DNA of 64,000 bases, from contig CM055311.2 in the NCBI GenBank assembly GCA_029255685.2, positions 58,797,048-58,861,047 on the forward strand. Reading direction: 5' to 3'. The stretch is from Silene conica. Lineage: Eukaryota > Streptophyta > Magnoliopsida > Caryophyllales > Caryophyllaceae. A program made the position numbers and the translations under genes. The notes beneath the pieces are model-generated. The model did no database searches, had not been told where the DNA came from, and saw nothing but the letters and a program-made list of their open reading frames with translations. Positions within the stretch are counted from its first letter, which is position 1. Every line of letters begins with the position of its first letter. Positions 11,024 to 20,687 of this stretch are shown in pieces.

Positions 11024-12622
11024 TGATGCGGGGCTTTATCCGTCACCACCCGCAATCAAAAACAATTTGTAAAACCAAACAAAAGTAGTACTTAAGTCAA
11101 GTGTCGAACACGAAGATGGTGGGGATCTTTGTATAGTTACGTTCTAGCTAAGTTTAGTCGAGGTAATGGGTGAGTTGAATGAATAGCAAACTAAGTTGAA
11201 CTAAAAGCAAAGATGTAAGATATATCAAGATAAAGGAACTAGGGTGTCGGGGTTACTACGGAGGGTCGGTAATGAAATGTGCAAAGAGGGGTCAAGGTCA
11301 CTCTTACGGTCGGTCTTGGCTCGTCTAGCCATTCAATTCGACTCGCCTTAGGTCAAATTCTATCCTAGCTGCCGCTATGAACACGGTCAACGAACACACA
11401 TACATGCAAATGAGAGCCTAAAACCGTCGCTAAAGACAAACAAAGCGAAGAATCATGCCTAACCGTCATTAAGACATTTCATCGAACACCTAGCATGCAT
11501 ACTATGAATAACCATCACAAAAGAGTGCCCAAGTCTAACCCTAAGCAAATACCATCACAAATTACCCACCATAGACCACCCCTAACCCTAGCAAGAAGAC
11601 TACTCACTCATAATTGAAGAAAACATGTAAACTATTGAAGAAAAAATGCTTAACATGGTGAATAATATAAATGTAAACAAACTAACACAAGAAAACTAAA
11701 GGAAATGTAAACATTGAAAGAACAAAGCAAAGGAAGGAAAGATTATACCAATCCTTGTATTAAAGTAAGGAACTTGGGTACATGAGCAGAATTCTCTCAA
11801 ATGTCTTCAAATTACACGCACCTAAATTCCAAAGAGTAAACTATTAACTAGCTAATAAAGGATTAACACTCACTTAGTATGATTAACTACAAGATTAGGA
11901 AATTAAAGGAAGATTATGTGTGAAAAGTAGTTTGATAGCCTAAAACCCTAAAAACGATGAAACAGTAAAATTGCCCTAGAAATGCGTGAAAGTGTCCTCA
12001 TATTGCGTGATAAAAATCTATTCTAAATGCGGGTATGTATAGTGCGCGAAAATTTGAGAAGGGGCTCTCAGCCGGTCAACCGGCTGCCGGTGAAGGACCG
12101 GCTGAGAACTCGATGCCTTGCTTCTGAACTTTGACTTGATATGTCTTGCCTCTCAGCCGGCCTACCGGCTGCCGGTAGGGGACTGGCTGAGGACCCAATT
12201 CTTGAGTTCTGATTTTGCATTGAATTCCTAAGTGCACTAGGGCTCCCAACAGGCCCACCGGTTGTCGGTCAGGTACCGGCTGAGGACCCTATCTTCATAA
12301 CCTGCCCAAGTTTCTGATTTTGCAACTCGCGAGAAGTATGGCTAAGTGTTGGATGGGGTTCCTAACCGGTGGACCGGCTGCCGGCCAACCGGCTGAGGAC
12401 CCCTACTGGTCATTTCTTCACCTTTTCTCCTCTTTTTGCATCAAAACCGCCTCGTTCGCTCCCGTTTCTACATTTCCGCCTCAAGTTCTACAAAATGGAA
12501 ACCAAATGCGCTGAATAGAGGCAACGGACATAAAATCAAGCAATGACACGCAAAACGGAGACGGAATATGATCAAAATAAAAGGAAAAACAAGGAAAATA
12601 ATGACTAAATTGGGACTCATCA
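11024..12622 (-). repeat. LTR of a non-autonomous Tat/Athila-type element (3' LTR)
   Basis: Plus-strand ends are TGATG...CATCA. The right end GGGACTCATCA matches the LTR end of the element at 37106-42494 (GACTCATCA) in sequence and position. It is followed by an interior containing 'CTCGTCCTCGAG', the counterpart of 'CTTGTCCTCAAG' in that element. No primer binding site is present at 11024, so this is the 3' LTR of a minus-strand element. A TATA-like GCACTATACATACC lies at 12032-12045 (minus), and four palindromic units lie immediately upstream of it (12069-12403). Confidence 0.72.
12069..12403 (-). promoter_or_regulatory. Four palindromic units (CCGGT/ACCGG) upstream of the LTR TATA box
   Basis: Units lie at about 12069-12108, 12152-12190, 12242-12286 and 12360-12401. 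The first reads CTCAGCCGGT, then ACCGGC-tg-CCGGT, then ACCGGCTGAG: a 10-bp outer inverted repeat enclosing an inner pair of half-sites. The other three are diverged copies. Spacing is roughly 80-120 bp. They sit about 25-370 bp upstream of the TATA-like box in element orientation, where enhancers would lie. A regulatory role is inferred. Confidence 0.6.
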
Positions 12623-13840
12623 GAATTCTCTACACTTAAGCCTTACTCGTCCTCGAGTAATTAATCAAGAAACTAATACTCTTATTTGAAAACAAGAACT
12701 AAAATAACTAAGCTAACGAAAAGCCGAATCGGGTTTAGCTACACCCGTAGCCCTTTCAACTCACAATTTGACATCCATGAGGTAGAATGCCCTATTGCAA
12801 GGCAAGTTTGGTTTTGCTACAAAAATTTTGATACAAAAAAGAAGAATAAAACACATATAAACAAACAACATGCATCGAGAAAATCCAACCACTTGCCTCA
12901 TCTAAGCGGAGTTTTGAAAACTAAACAAATTAGGTCTATAGCGAAGGATGCCGGCTCAAAGTCTAACCAAGGTGTTAAATCCTTAAATCAAGCTCAAGCA
13001 ACCAAATTGAAATCACCAAAAACAAAGAAACAAATTAAAGGCGAGTAAATGGAAGCACTGAGCTATACTTTCGAGATTGAGACGACACACAAGTTTCAAC
13101 TCCATGCTAAGCCTTTGACCGATAAGAAAAGCCTAAATACCGACTCTCATGGGTTTCACTCATCACACAAGGAAAGAAAGGGGGGTGTTTTTGTGACAAA
13201 TATTAACCAAAATCACTCACCTACCTCGACTCGGGAAGCATGCCCGCAATCTAGTATGGTACTCCATCCAAAAATCCATGAGAAAATGTAAAATGCACAA
13301 AAAGAGAATAACAAGGTTGTAACAGGGCTTGGGTTGGGTGAAAATGGTTTGATGTAAGCACCGTTATAGCATTGAGGCTCAAGGACCAAGAATGATTGCC
13401 AAAATCGAACCAACACCTTATTACAACAATTAAGTAACGTCTATGTCCTAACTTCAGTTTTGCCAAAACCGAGCAAAAATTGCATAAACCCGACTTACAT
13501 TGGAAAAAGAAACCTATCACAAACTTTTGAAATTGTCATTATTTAAACACAACGAACAACGTCCACGCCCTAACAAAAGACTTGAAAATCAAATCAAATG
13601 CAAAGATTGTGTAAACCCGGCTCGATTGGAAAAACATCAAAAGAACTTATTTTAGCAACGACTTTTTCTATCTGCCATTGATGGAAATGAGTTGTTGCTA
13701 GCCTTTTTCTTTTTCAAAACAAACATATACAACTTCTCTTTCCTTTTGGATTTTTCAAAACTTTTCTCATTTTTTTTGTTTTTCTATTTTCTTTCTTTTT
13801 GATTTTTCATGTGAATGTACCGTGTATTGGTGTGATCCTG
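12623..13840 (-). mobile_element. Truncated interior of the non-autonomous element
   Basis: This begins next to the LTR with 'CTCGTCCTCGAG' and continues as A-rich non-coding DNA to a poly-pyrimidine block (13725-13810). The same order is seen in the intact relative at 38616-39360. No gag or pol is recognisable. The 5' half and second LTR are missing; the right boundary near 13840 is approximate. Confidence 0.5.
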
Positions 13841-13974
13841 TTGGATATATGAAGCTCGTCAATTTTTCGTGGAAATAGTTACTAGGTAAATCATTTATAT
13901 TTGATATTGGTGATTACAATGATGTAATTTGTCCACCCCTAATTTTATTTAAATGAAATATAGAGCATTCGAGA

Positions 13975-14472
13975 AAAGAAACTCTATTGATCCACTTGCC
14001 AGGTTCGAGGCAAAACCACTTACTTGGAAGATAATTAAGGTATGTGTTTTCAATTGTCAATATTTATTATCATAGTATTTCAACAATTCCTTTTTTTTTA
14101 TCATAACTAAGGAGTAGATATAATATGTTAATTTAGTTATGGTTTTTATTTTAGTGCCCTCGTCAGCCTCTCGGGAATGAATTATGCGGATACTATGTTT
14201 GCCGGTATATGTTGGATATTATCAAAGGAAGATATATTAGTATTACCCCAAATGTATGTTTTCTTTTCTTCATTTCAATCATCTGTTCTCTATAATTTTC
14301 ATTTTAGTATTTTTTTTACTTTACAAATATAAATAGTGTGTTGATTACATATTATGGTGTCTTATATATATAGTTTATATTTAACGCTCCAAAGACATAC
14401 ACGGTTGAGCAAATTGACGAGGTGCGCAATATTTAGGCTGAATTCACACTCAAGTTTAAGCCGTCGGGATGA
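13975..14472 (+). pseudogene. Ulp1-like cysteine protease C-terminus, three exons (CACTA/MULE-associated)
   Basis: Three segments with canonical splice borders read as one protein: about 13975-14039 (donor GTATGT), 14155-14253 (acceptor TTTTAG, donor GTATGT) and 14374-14472 (acceptor ATATAG). The middle exon encodes CPRQPLGNELCGYYVCRYM. This resembles the catalytic-cysteine region of the Ulp1/C48-like proteases carried by plant CACTA and some Mutator-like transposons (commonly xCGYYV). The last exon reads F-I-F-N-A-P-K-T-Y-T-V-E-Q-I-D-E-V-R-N-I, then an in-frame TAG where tryptophan is usual, and ends at TGA. The upstream His/Asp part was not found, so this is a decayed fragment. A CACTA-like end lies 1.3 kb downstream. 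Confidence 0.62.
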
Positions 14473-14572
14473 AGATGATGAGAACTGAATGATTTTTTAT
14501 TTCTGTTTTGCACGTATTTTTGTTTTTTTTGTCTAAAAAAATTTATTCACTACGAATTCAAATTAAATATAA

Positions 14573-15124
14573 GGGATATTCTATATGGTACCCCTCAAGT
14601 TTTTGACTTTCTACATGGTACCCTTACACTTTTTAAAACATACATGGTACCCCTAATTGTTCTCATTATCACTACGCGTACCCCTAAACTTTATTTTCCG
14701 TCAATTAAACTCATTTTAAAGCTTTAAGTGATAACTTGAATGCGTAAGGAAGCTTGTTATTTATTATCACGTGACATAAGGACTCTATTAGGCTCAATAT
14801 CCATCTCGATCATAATATTTATAGATATATATGGGCTAAAACAAAGGTGAATGAAAAATTATTGATCTTTGCCAAATTATCACGTCCAAAGAATGGATAT
14901 TAATTCTAATAGAGTCCTTAAGTCATGAGATGATAAATGTCAAGTTTGGTTATGCGTCTAAGTAATCATTTAAAGCTTAAAAATGAGTTTAATTGACGGA
15001 AAATAAAGTTTAGGGGTACACGTAGTGATAATGACAACAATTAGGGGTACCATGTATGTTTTAAAAAGTGTAGGGGTATCATGTAGAAAGTCGAAAAATT
15101 GAGGGGTACCATGTAGAATATCCA
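14573..15124. mobile_element. Foldback MITE, Mutator-like, 552 bp
   Basis: The two halves are inverted copies: GGATATTCTATATGGTACC at the left, GGTACCATGTAGAATATCC at the right. It is flanked by a perfect 9-bp target duplication TAAATATAA (14564-14572 and 15125-15133). Each arm repeats GTACCCCT at about 25-bp intervals. The 9-bp duplication and long terminal inverted repeats point to a non-autonomous Mutator-like element. It shares its end motif with 16609-16991. Confidence 0.85.
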
Positions 15125-15189
15125 TAAATATAATAAAGGTTTTGGTTGCGTAAAACATGTTGGAGTTTCTGAATTGTAATGCAGATTTA

Positions 15190-15763
15190 ATTGTTATGAG
15201 TTATACGATTCAATCGTGTAGATGTTAAGGAAAAAACAGAATAATTTACAAGAAAGAAGTTGGAACAACAACGACGGTTCCTTGCATAGCATGTTATCTT
15301 TGACAATAACAAACAGAAGGGTTGTAACATTCCTCGCTCTCTTTGAAAATAACAAATAAAAGGCGCCAAATAAATTAATAATATCAAAGAGACCGGTACC
15401 GTGTGAAACTGTCCTCTATGATATATCAACGAGCACGACTAAGAAGCGTAACTGTTCTTATTGTTATCACAATGAGAACGGTTCCGTGTTACACCGTGCT
15501 CTATGATATATCAACAAGCACAGCTGTGATGGGTAATTGTTCTTATATTAGTTTCAACGAGCACAGTTGCCTATGTTATAAACTTTGTGATATATATTAA
15601 AGAGGACGGTTATGAAGCGCGACCGTTCTTATCGTAGTTACAACGAGACCGGGTTGACTTAATTTTAACCATTTTATGTGATCAACGAGAACGCCTGGCC
15701 ACAGGACGGTCCAAAACGCCTTTAAGAACGCTTTCGAACCGTTCTCGTTAAAATTTTGTAGTA
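15190..15763 (+). mobile_element. CACTA-like terminal region
   Basis: The right edge reads CTCGTTAAAATTTTGTAGTA, close to the inverse of a CACTA terminus (CACTACAAAAT...) with the last base changed. Subterminal DNA repeats degenerate AACGAGCAC/GAGAACGG motifs in both orientations (15425-15740), as CACTA transposase-binding regions do. The Ulp1-like exons upstream fit the same transposon. The left end and transposase were not found. Confidence 0.45.
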
Positions 15764-16599
15764 GTTGTTAGTTGACAATTAAATAAAACACCCACCAACT
15801 CACCCTTCCTTTAAAATTTCGGCACTCCTTTTACAAGGGCGGATATCCACTTTATCTTTTGTCAAATGTAAAATGTCGTACATGGCAGAATATGTGACAT
15901 GTAACATATTGTTGATAAAATTTTAATGCATATTTAAAATTAAATATCACTAAAATAGTTACTTGACAAATTGTCTAGTAACTCACATTTACATGTTACT
16001 AGTTGTTGTACGGCGCGCTCCAAGATAGTGTGACTCGTCTATTATAATTAGGATTGCTTTATGTATGTTGTCTTGTTGTTTGTTGTACTGTCAAAATTGG
16101 TTATTATCTTCGTTTCTTTAGTGACGTATATCGACGTCCGTAATCATTATTGTTCCATAGAAGGTTTCGTCGTGTAACCACATTACTCAGTTTCCATCTT
16201 TCATTATCTGCTTTGAATTTAGTTATCTATCTTTGAAGGTCAAACGAGTTCTCTTTCTAGCCCCTCCCTTTCCTTAACGCCTCCTCCTTGGAGTTGCGCC
16301 TCTTCCTCCCTGTACTTCCATTTTCCTTTCCTTCTGGCCTCTCTTTCTCCTTATCTTTCATTTTCCTTCTTTTTCACCTTAGCTTCTCAATTTCATGTTG
16401 GAAGAAAAGAGCATTTATGCATATATAATCTAGACTTTTACTGAGTCGAAATCACCCTCGTCTTTCTCCTTCTCATTCCCGTCATCTTCCAAAATTTCGT
16501 CAGGTCAGAAAGCAATAAGATTGTGTAATCAACCTTTTTATTTAAAAAAAAAATACTTAGATTTTATAAAACTTTCCAGAAAATTGTGAATAACTTACT
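15764..16599. other. Spacer, no gene recognised
   Basis: No coding signal seen. A C/T-rich stretch (about 16255-16400) precedes the next MITE. Confidence 0.6.
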
Positions 16600-16608
16600 T
16601 TTGAATTA

Positions 16609-16991
16609 GGGTTTTTCTACGTAGTACCCCTGTATTTTTTGAATTCTACGTGGTACCCCTGCCTTTTTGAAAACATCACCGATACCCTTAAAGTTAGTAA
16701 AATGTTCCTAAAATACTCAATCTACTAAAAATTACGTTTTTAATCAGTTAAGTTTTGTAATGAGAATATGTTTACGATTGAGTAAACTACATTTATGTTA
16801 ATGACATGACAAATTATTGACCAAAAATCAACCAAAAATGTATAAACTAAACATTTAAAAGAGGCGAATTAGAGACATTTGTGTATTTTAAGATGTTTTC
16901 ATTAAGTTTAGGGGTACCTCTGATATTTTTAAAAAGCGAGGGGTACCACATATAATTCAAAGAAGTACAAGAGTACCACGTAGAACAACCC
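16609..16991. mobile_element. Foldback MITE, Mutator-like, 383 bp
   Basis: Left end GGGTTTTTCTACGTAGTACC, right end ACCACGTAGAACAACCC, with arms again made of GTACCCCT repeats. A perfect 9-bp target duplication TTTGAATTA lies at 16600-16608 and 16992-17000. It is a smaller, diverged member of the family at 14573-15124. Confidence 0.85.
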
Positions 16992-17000
16992 TTTGAATTA

Positions 17001-18180
17001 TGTTGAAGTTAATGGAGTTTTAAACGTTATCCTATCATCGTACTTCCATTATATTTTCTCTTAATTTGTCCATTGTTCTCTCTCCCTCATCATCTCCCTA
17101 TCTCCTTGCATTTCCTATAAAACTTCATTCTCTTTCCCATTTCTTTTTGCCTCATCCATACCCCCATCCTTCTCTCTTATATCCAACACCCTCCGTCACC
17201 CTCAATCTGAACCAAACTACGCACACACGATTTCATTTCCTTTATCCCACCAATGGCCCTAAGTCTAAAGTAAAACATATGTGATCTCTCACCCCCATCT
17301 CCCCGTCATTTCGAACAAAACCTGTCAAACCATATCGATTTCTCCCTTCATTGTCTCTCATTTTATCTCAATTTTACTTATGTCTCATTCTTCAATAATT
17401 GTTTTTCACCTGAGCCTCTTCCTCCCCTCGCTTCTAGTTCTCTTCTTCTTCTCTTTTTCCTTTCCCTTTTTCATTCCTTTCTTCTTACTTAGAATCATGC
17501 AAAAATTAACGGGGTTTTCTTTGTCCTTTCCTTTCCCTTGAAACTCCACATTCGACCCAATCATTTTCACCCTAGACAAGTTTATCGCACACCCACAACG
17601 TTATTTGTCATCCATTGCTCCTCAAATGTTCCAAGGCTAGCCCGAGAACTGTCTGTCTAATTTATGGACATTTTTGTTCTAGGATCCTAAAACCCGAAAA
17701 CCGTGTATTATACGTTTTTATCCTAGCCTACATCCCTACCCTTGTTTCTATGTAAACTTGCACCATGTGAAGCTCTGGATCGGTACTTTTATTTTGGGGA
17801 GTAATTGTTTGATGATTCCGATCACATCATTATGATATTATTTGTTATTTTTAATGGATGATGGATTTAGTGTTATCATATTACTTATGATTTTGGGTTT
17901 GATGGATAATTGTCACTTTGAGTTTCCCTCTATGAATGAAATAAATATAAGTTTCGTTCTCTCTTTGTAAATCCCTCTATTTATAAAAGATATATAGTAA
18001 TTGTTTTCACTATTATTTTTTCCTCTCAATAGAAGTTTAGGAATTTTCGGGGTAATAGTATTTAATTTTCTTGTCTTTGTTCAATTTTGATACAAATAAT
18101 TCTAATTTTATAGGTGGCTAAGTTGGAATATGAAATTGGATAATTTATATTGTAATGTTGTTCGATTCCTCGCTAAAAAG
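17001..18180. other. Pyrimidine-rich spacer
   Basis: 17050-17560 is strongly C/T-rich on the plus strand and generates Ser/Pro/Phe-rich chance frames without recognisable domains. 17640-18180 is AT-rich. No gene is supported. Confidence 0.55.
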
Positions 18181-19340
18181 ATCATTATCAATTTTATTGC
18201 TCAGTTCTAACACAAATTGTAGTTTACATCATCATAAGAGTAATTTACAAGATTGACACCATGAAATAGCGGTGCTAAAGGAATTGAACATCTATCGGAT
18301 TAACTTAATCTCCTCGGTCCTAATCGCCAGCTACATCCTATTTCAAATTTAGGTCTATGGTTATTGTTCATAACTTCCAAATATGCCCAGTGGGCGTATA
18401 TGCTTGTATTTATGCTCTGAGTTGAACCATTGTGCGCATTCTGCAAAACTTTATGAGGGGATCCACTTCAATATATCAACTCCTCTGTCAAAGCCTCATC
18501 AATCTAGCCCCCCGAAAACCAAATAAATAGTAAAAGGATAAGGGATTAGATAAAACAGAGTTATGAAAATAACATGATGAAAGTCCAAAATAGAACAAAC
18601 CCAAATGAAAAATATATTTCAATATCTACAATATTATTATTATTATTACTAAAACCCCAAAATGAATCAAACTTTTTCATGAAAATAACATGATTAACCG
18701 AAAATAGAACAAACCCAAATGAAAAATAGAAACATCCTACCAAAAGGAGCGATACCCAGATACCTTTACCTAACAAATAGCCCTAAAATCAATATAATGA
18801 CATCTTGTACTTTAGTCTTGAATGACAAGTTAAAATGCAAATTCCTGTGAAAAATGAAGATGGAATTTGTGGTTTTTCAAGGGGAAAAGGGTGACAAAAT
18901 TTAAAGGCCAAAATCAAATGTAAACTACAAGAAATCAGATGAATAATTGACTGTGGAATTCTCTCCTTCAATTTTGTACACAACTTCGTAACCACCTGAA
19001 TAATAACAAATGAAAAAACGAACAATACATATATAATTAATATCTCGATAAGTATTTCCCATCAATAAAAAGTAAAAAAAAAATGTGAATAATTGAGGGG
19101 AAAGGTAGTTGTGGAAGAGATTGAAGAGTATTGTGAATAAGATATATGAGGGAACAAGACAAACGTGATAACACGTGGAAGACAAAGAGCATTACTGTTA
19201 GAGTGTTAATTAGTGACATACCGACACCAAAGGCAATCCAAAAAAAATAAGAAAACCCAAATAAACACGGCCCATGAAAGACGACCCATGCAAGTAGAGT
19301 AGAATAAAAGTAAGAAAAACCCAAATAAACACGCTCCATG
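18181..19340 (-). other. Possible weak exons of an unrecognised gene
   Basis: Two minus-strand pieces look exon-like. After a TTATTATTCAG acceptor, 18925-18998 reads G-G-Y-E-V-V-Y-K-I-E-G-E-N-S-T-V-N-Y-S-S and ends at a stop. An upstream segment ending at a GTATGT donor (about 19218) could be joined in frame. After a CTAG acceptor near 18510, a short frame reads I-D-E-A-L-T-E-E-L-I-Y-stop. I recognise no family. The region also has a tandem duplication (about 117-bp period, 18560-18735) and a 63-bp duplication (19247-19372). All may be chance. Confidence 0.18.
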
Positions 19341-19372
19341 AAATACGACCCATGAAAGTAGAGTAGAAAAGT
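19247..19372. repeat. Tandem duplication, ~63-bp unit x2
   Basis: 'CCCAAATAAACACG' ... 'AAGTAGAGTAGAA' occurs twice head-to-tail with few differences. Confidence 0.75.
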
Positions 19373-19529
19373 TATTATTCAGTATGAATCGTAACTTGTT
19401 TTACCCATATTTTAGTAAGAGGAATAGTTTTTGTTGTATAATATAATAAGGTTTAAATGACTATTAAACAAGCATTGTCTTAAATTGAGCGTAGGATATA
19501 TTTTGTTTTTGTTGTACGTATAATATAAT

Positions 19530-19722
19530 CACAAATTCTCATTTGTGACGGGCATATCCGTCGCAAGCTTGCGACGGGCCAAGTAATATCCATATGAGGT
19601 ATATAAGACAAAATCATCATGCCTAAGGAGTAGTAATCTGTATCGTCTTATTCACCCACTTGGATAGTACTTGCCCCGTCGCAAGCTTGTGACGAATACA
19701 CCTGTCACAAGTGAGACTTACT
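19530..19722. mobile_element. MITE with 'TTTGTGACGG' ends
   Basis: Inverted ends: CTCATTTGTGACGGGCATAT on the left, ACACCTGTCACAAGTGAG on the right, each followed inward by CGTCGCAAGCTTG or its counterpart. It lies inside the second copy of a local duplication (19437-19497 versus 19722-19790), splitting 'TATAATATAATAAGG', which gives an AT-rich target duplication of about 9 bp. A decayed relative lies near 49645-49830. Confidence 0.6.
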
Positions 19723-19890
19723 GTAATATAATAAGGTTTAAATGACGATTAAACGAGTATTGTTTTAAATTGGGCGTAGAAATAGGAAGTCGATTAATAA
19801 TATATGTAGTGGGTGAGAATGCAAATGACCCAAATTCATTATATTGTATTGAGATGATAGATGGGTATTCATATACCACATGATGTGTCT

Positions 19891-19986
19891 AAACCTCAAG
19901 CTTCTGGTTTCGGAACCGAAGACGGACTTTCTCAACCTTGTGAGGATGCTAAGTTGTATGTTGGAAACTTGCCTTTTGATATTGAA
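19891..19986 (+). pseudogene. RRM gene fragment (chloroplast ribonucleoprotein-like)
   Basis: A 32-codon in-frame stretch ends in A-K-L-Y-V-G-N-L-P-F-D-I-E, matching the RNP2 motif and start of an RNA-recognition motif. The preceding acidic, Ser/Gly linker resembles nuclear-encoded chloroplast ribonucleoproteins of the cp28-cp31 type. The next codons run into a stop and then into repeat DNA; RNP1 and the rest of the domain are missing. It therefore looks like a captured or duplicated exon fragment among transposons. Only 96 bp support it, so the subfamily is tentative. Confidence 0.5.
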
Positions 19987-20039
19987 ATTGTTTGATCATA
20001 CGACCCAAAAAAGTGAATGCATTTTTTTTTATCATAAGG

Positions 20040-20122
20040 CACAAATACAATAGAAGACAAAACACAAGTTATTATGCGTAATGAATAGTAACTTGTGTTA
20101 CCCATATTTTAGTAAGGTAGAA
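20040..20122. repeat. 83-bp hairpin repeat unit, left of the LINE
   Basis: The unit holds ACAATAGAAGACAAAACACA, an inverted pair (ACACAAGTTATTAT / AATAGTAACTTGTGTT) and CCATATTTTAGTAAGGTAGA. Two further tandem copies lie at 27734-27900, so the LINE inserted into this array. Confidence 0.8.
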
Positions 20123-20687
20123 CCCCACATTAAACCAAAACAACTTTCTCTCTCTAAAAAATAGAGAACATTTATGTCCCAGTGAGAGCTTCCCTTATTT
20201 GACAAAAAATTAATCATCCATAACAAAAATACAATAATCAAAATCTTTCTTTGCTTTCATTATTCCGTATGATCAAGGAAACATAATAAGAATTTCTTTT
20301 AAGAGCTTTAGGTGTAATCAAATCATCAACAACGTGATAATCATTACAACATGAGAGAAGTTTATTGGGGTTTGTGATTTGGGGAAGATAACTTTTGGAA
20401 TTGAGGCAATTATTACTTCCAGTCTCTTATAATTGGGTATGTCTGACATGCACGATTATTAAGGGAGTTATTTCAGTCTTGTTAATACAAATCGCAGATC
20501 ATGCGTGTGAATATTAAACTGGATGATCTAGTGTTAGGGTTTAGAGTTTTTTAGTGTTTCTTCTGGAATTCTATTGGGGCAAAAACTTTACCTCGTTTTC
20601 GAGGCTATTTTACTCAGGTGTTGTCTAATCAAGAGGAGTTGAGAGGTTAGGTTATACGTTAATTTTCACTAGTATTTAAGGAGAAAG

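Noticed and set aside
17066-17541. Ser/Pro/Phe-rich frames of 72 and 86 codons
   Set aside because: Products of a C/T-rich tract with no recognisable domain or gene signals.
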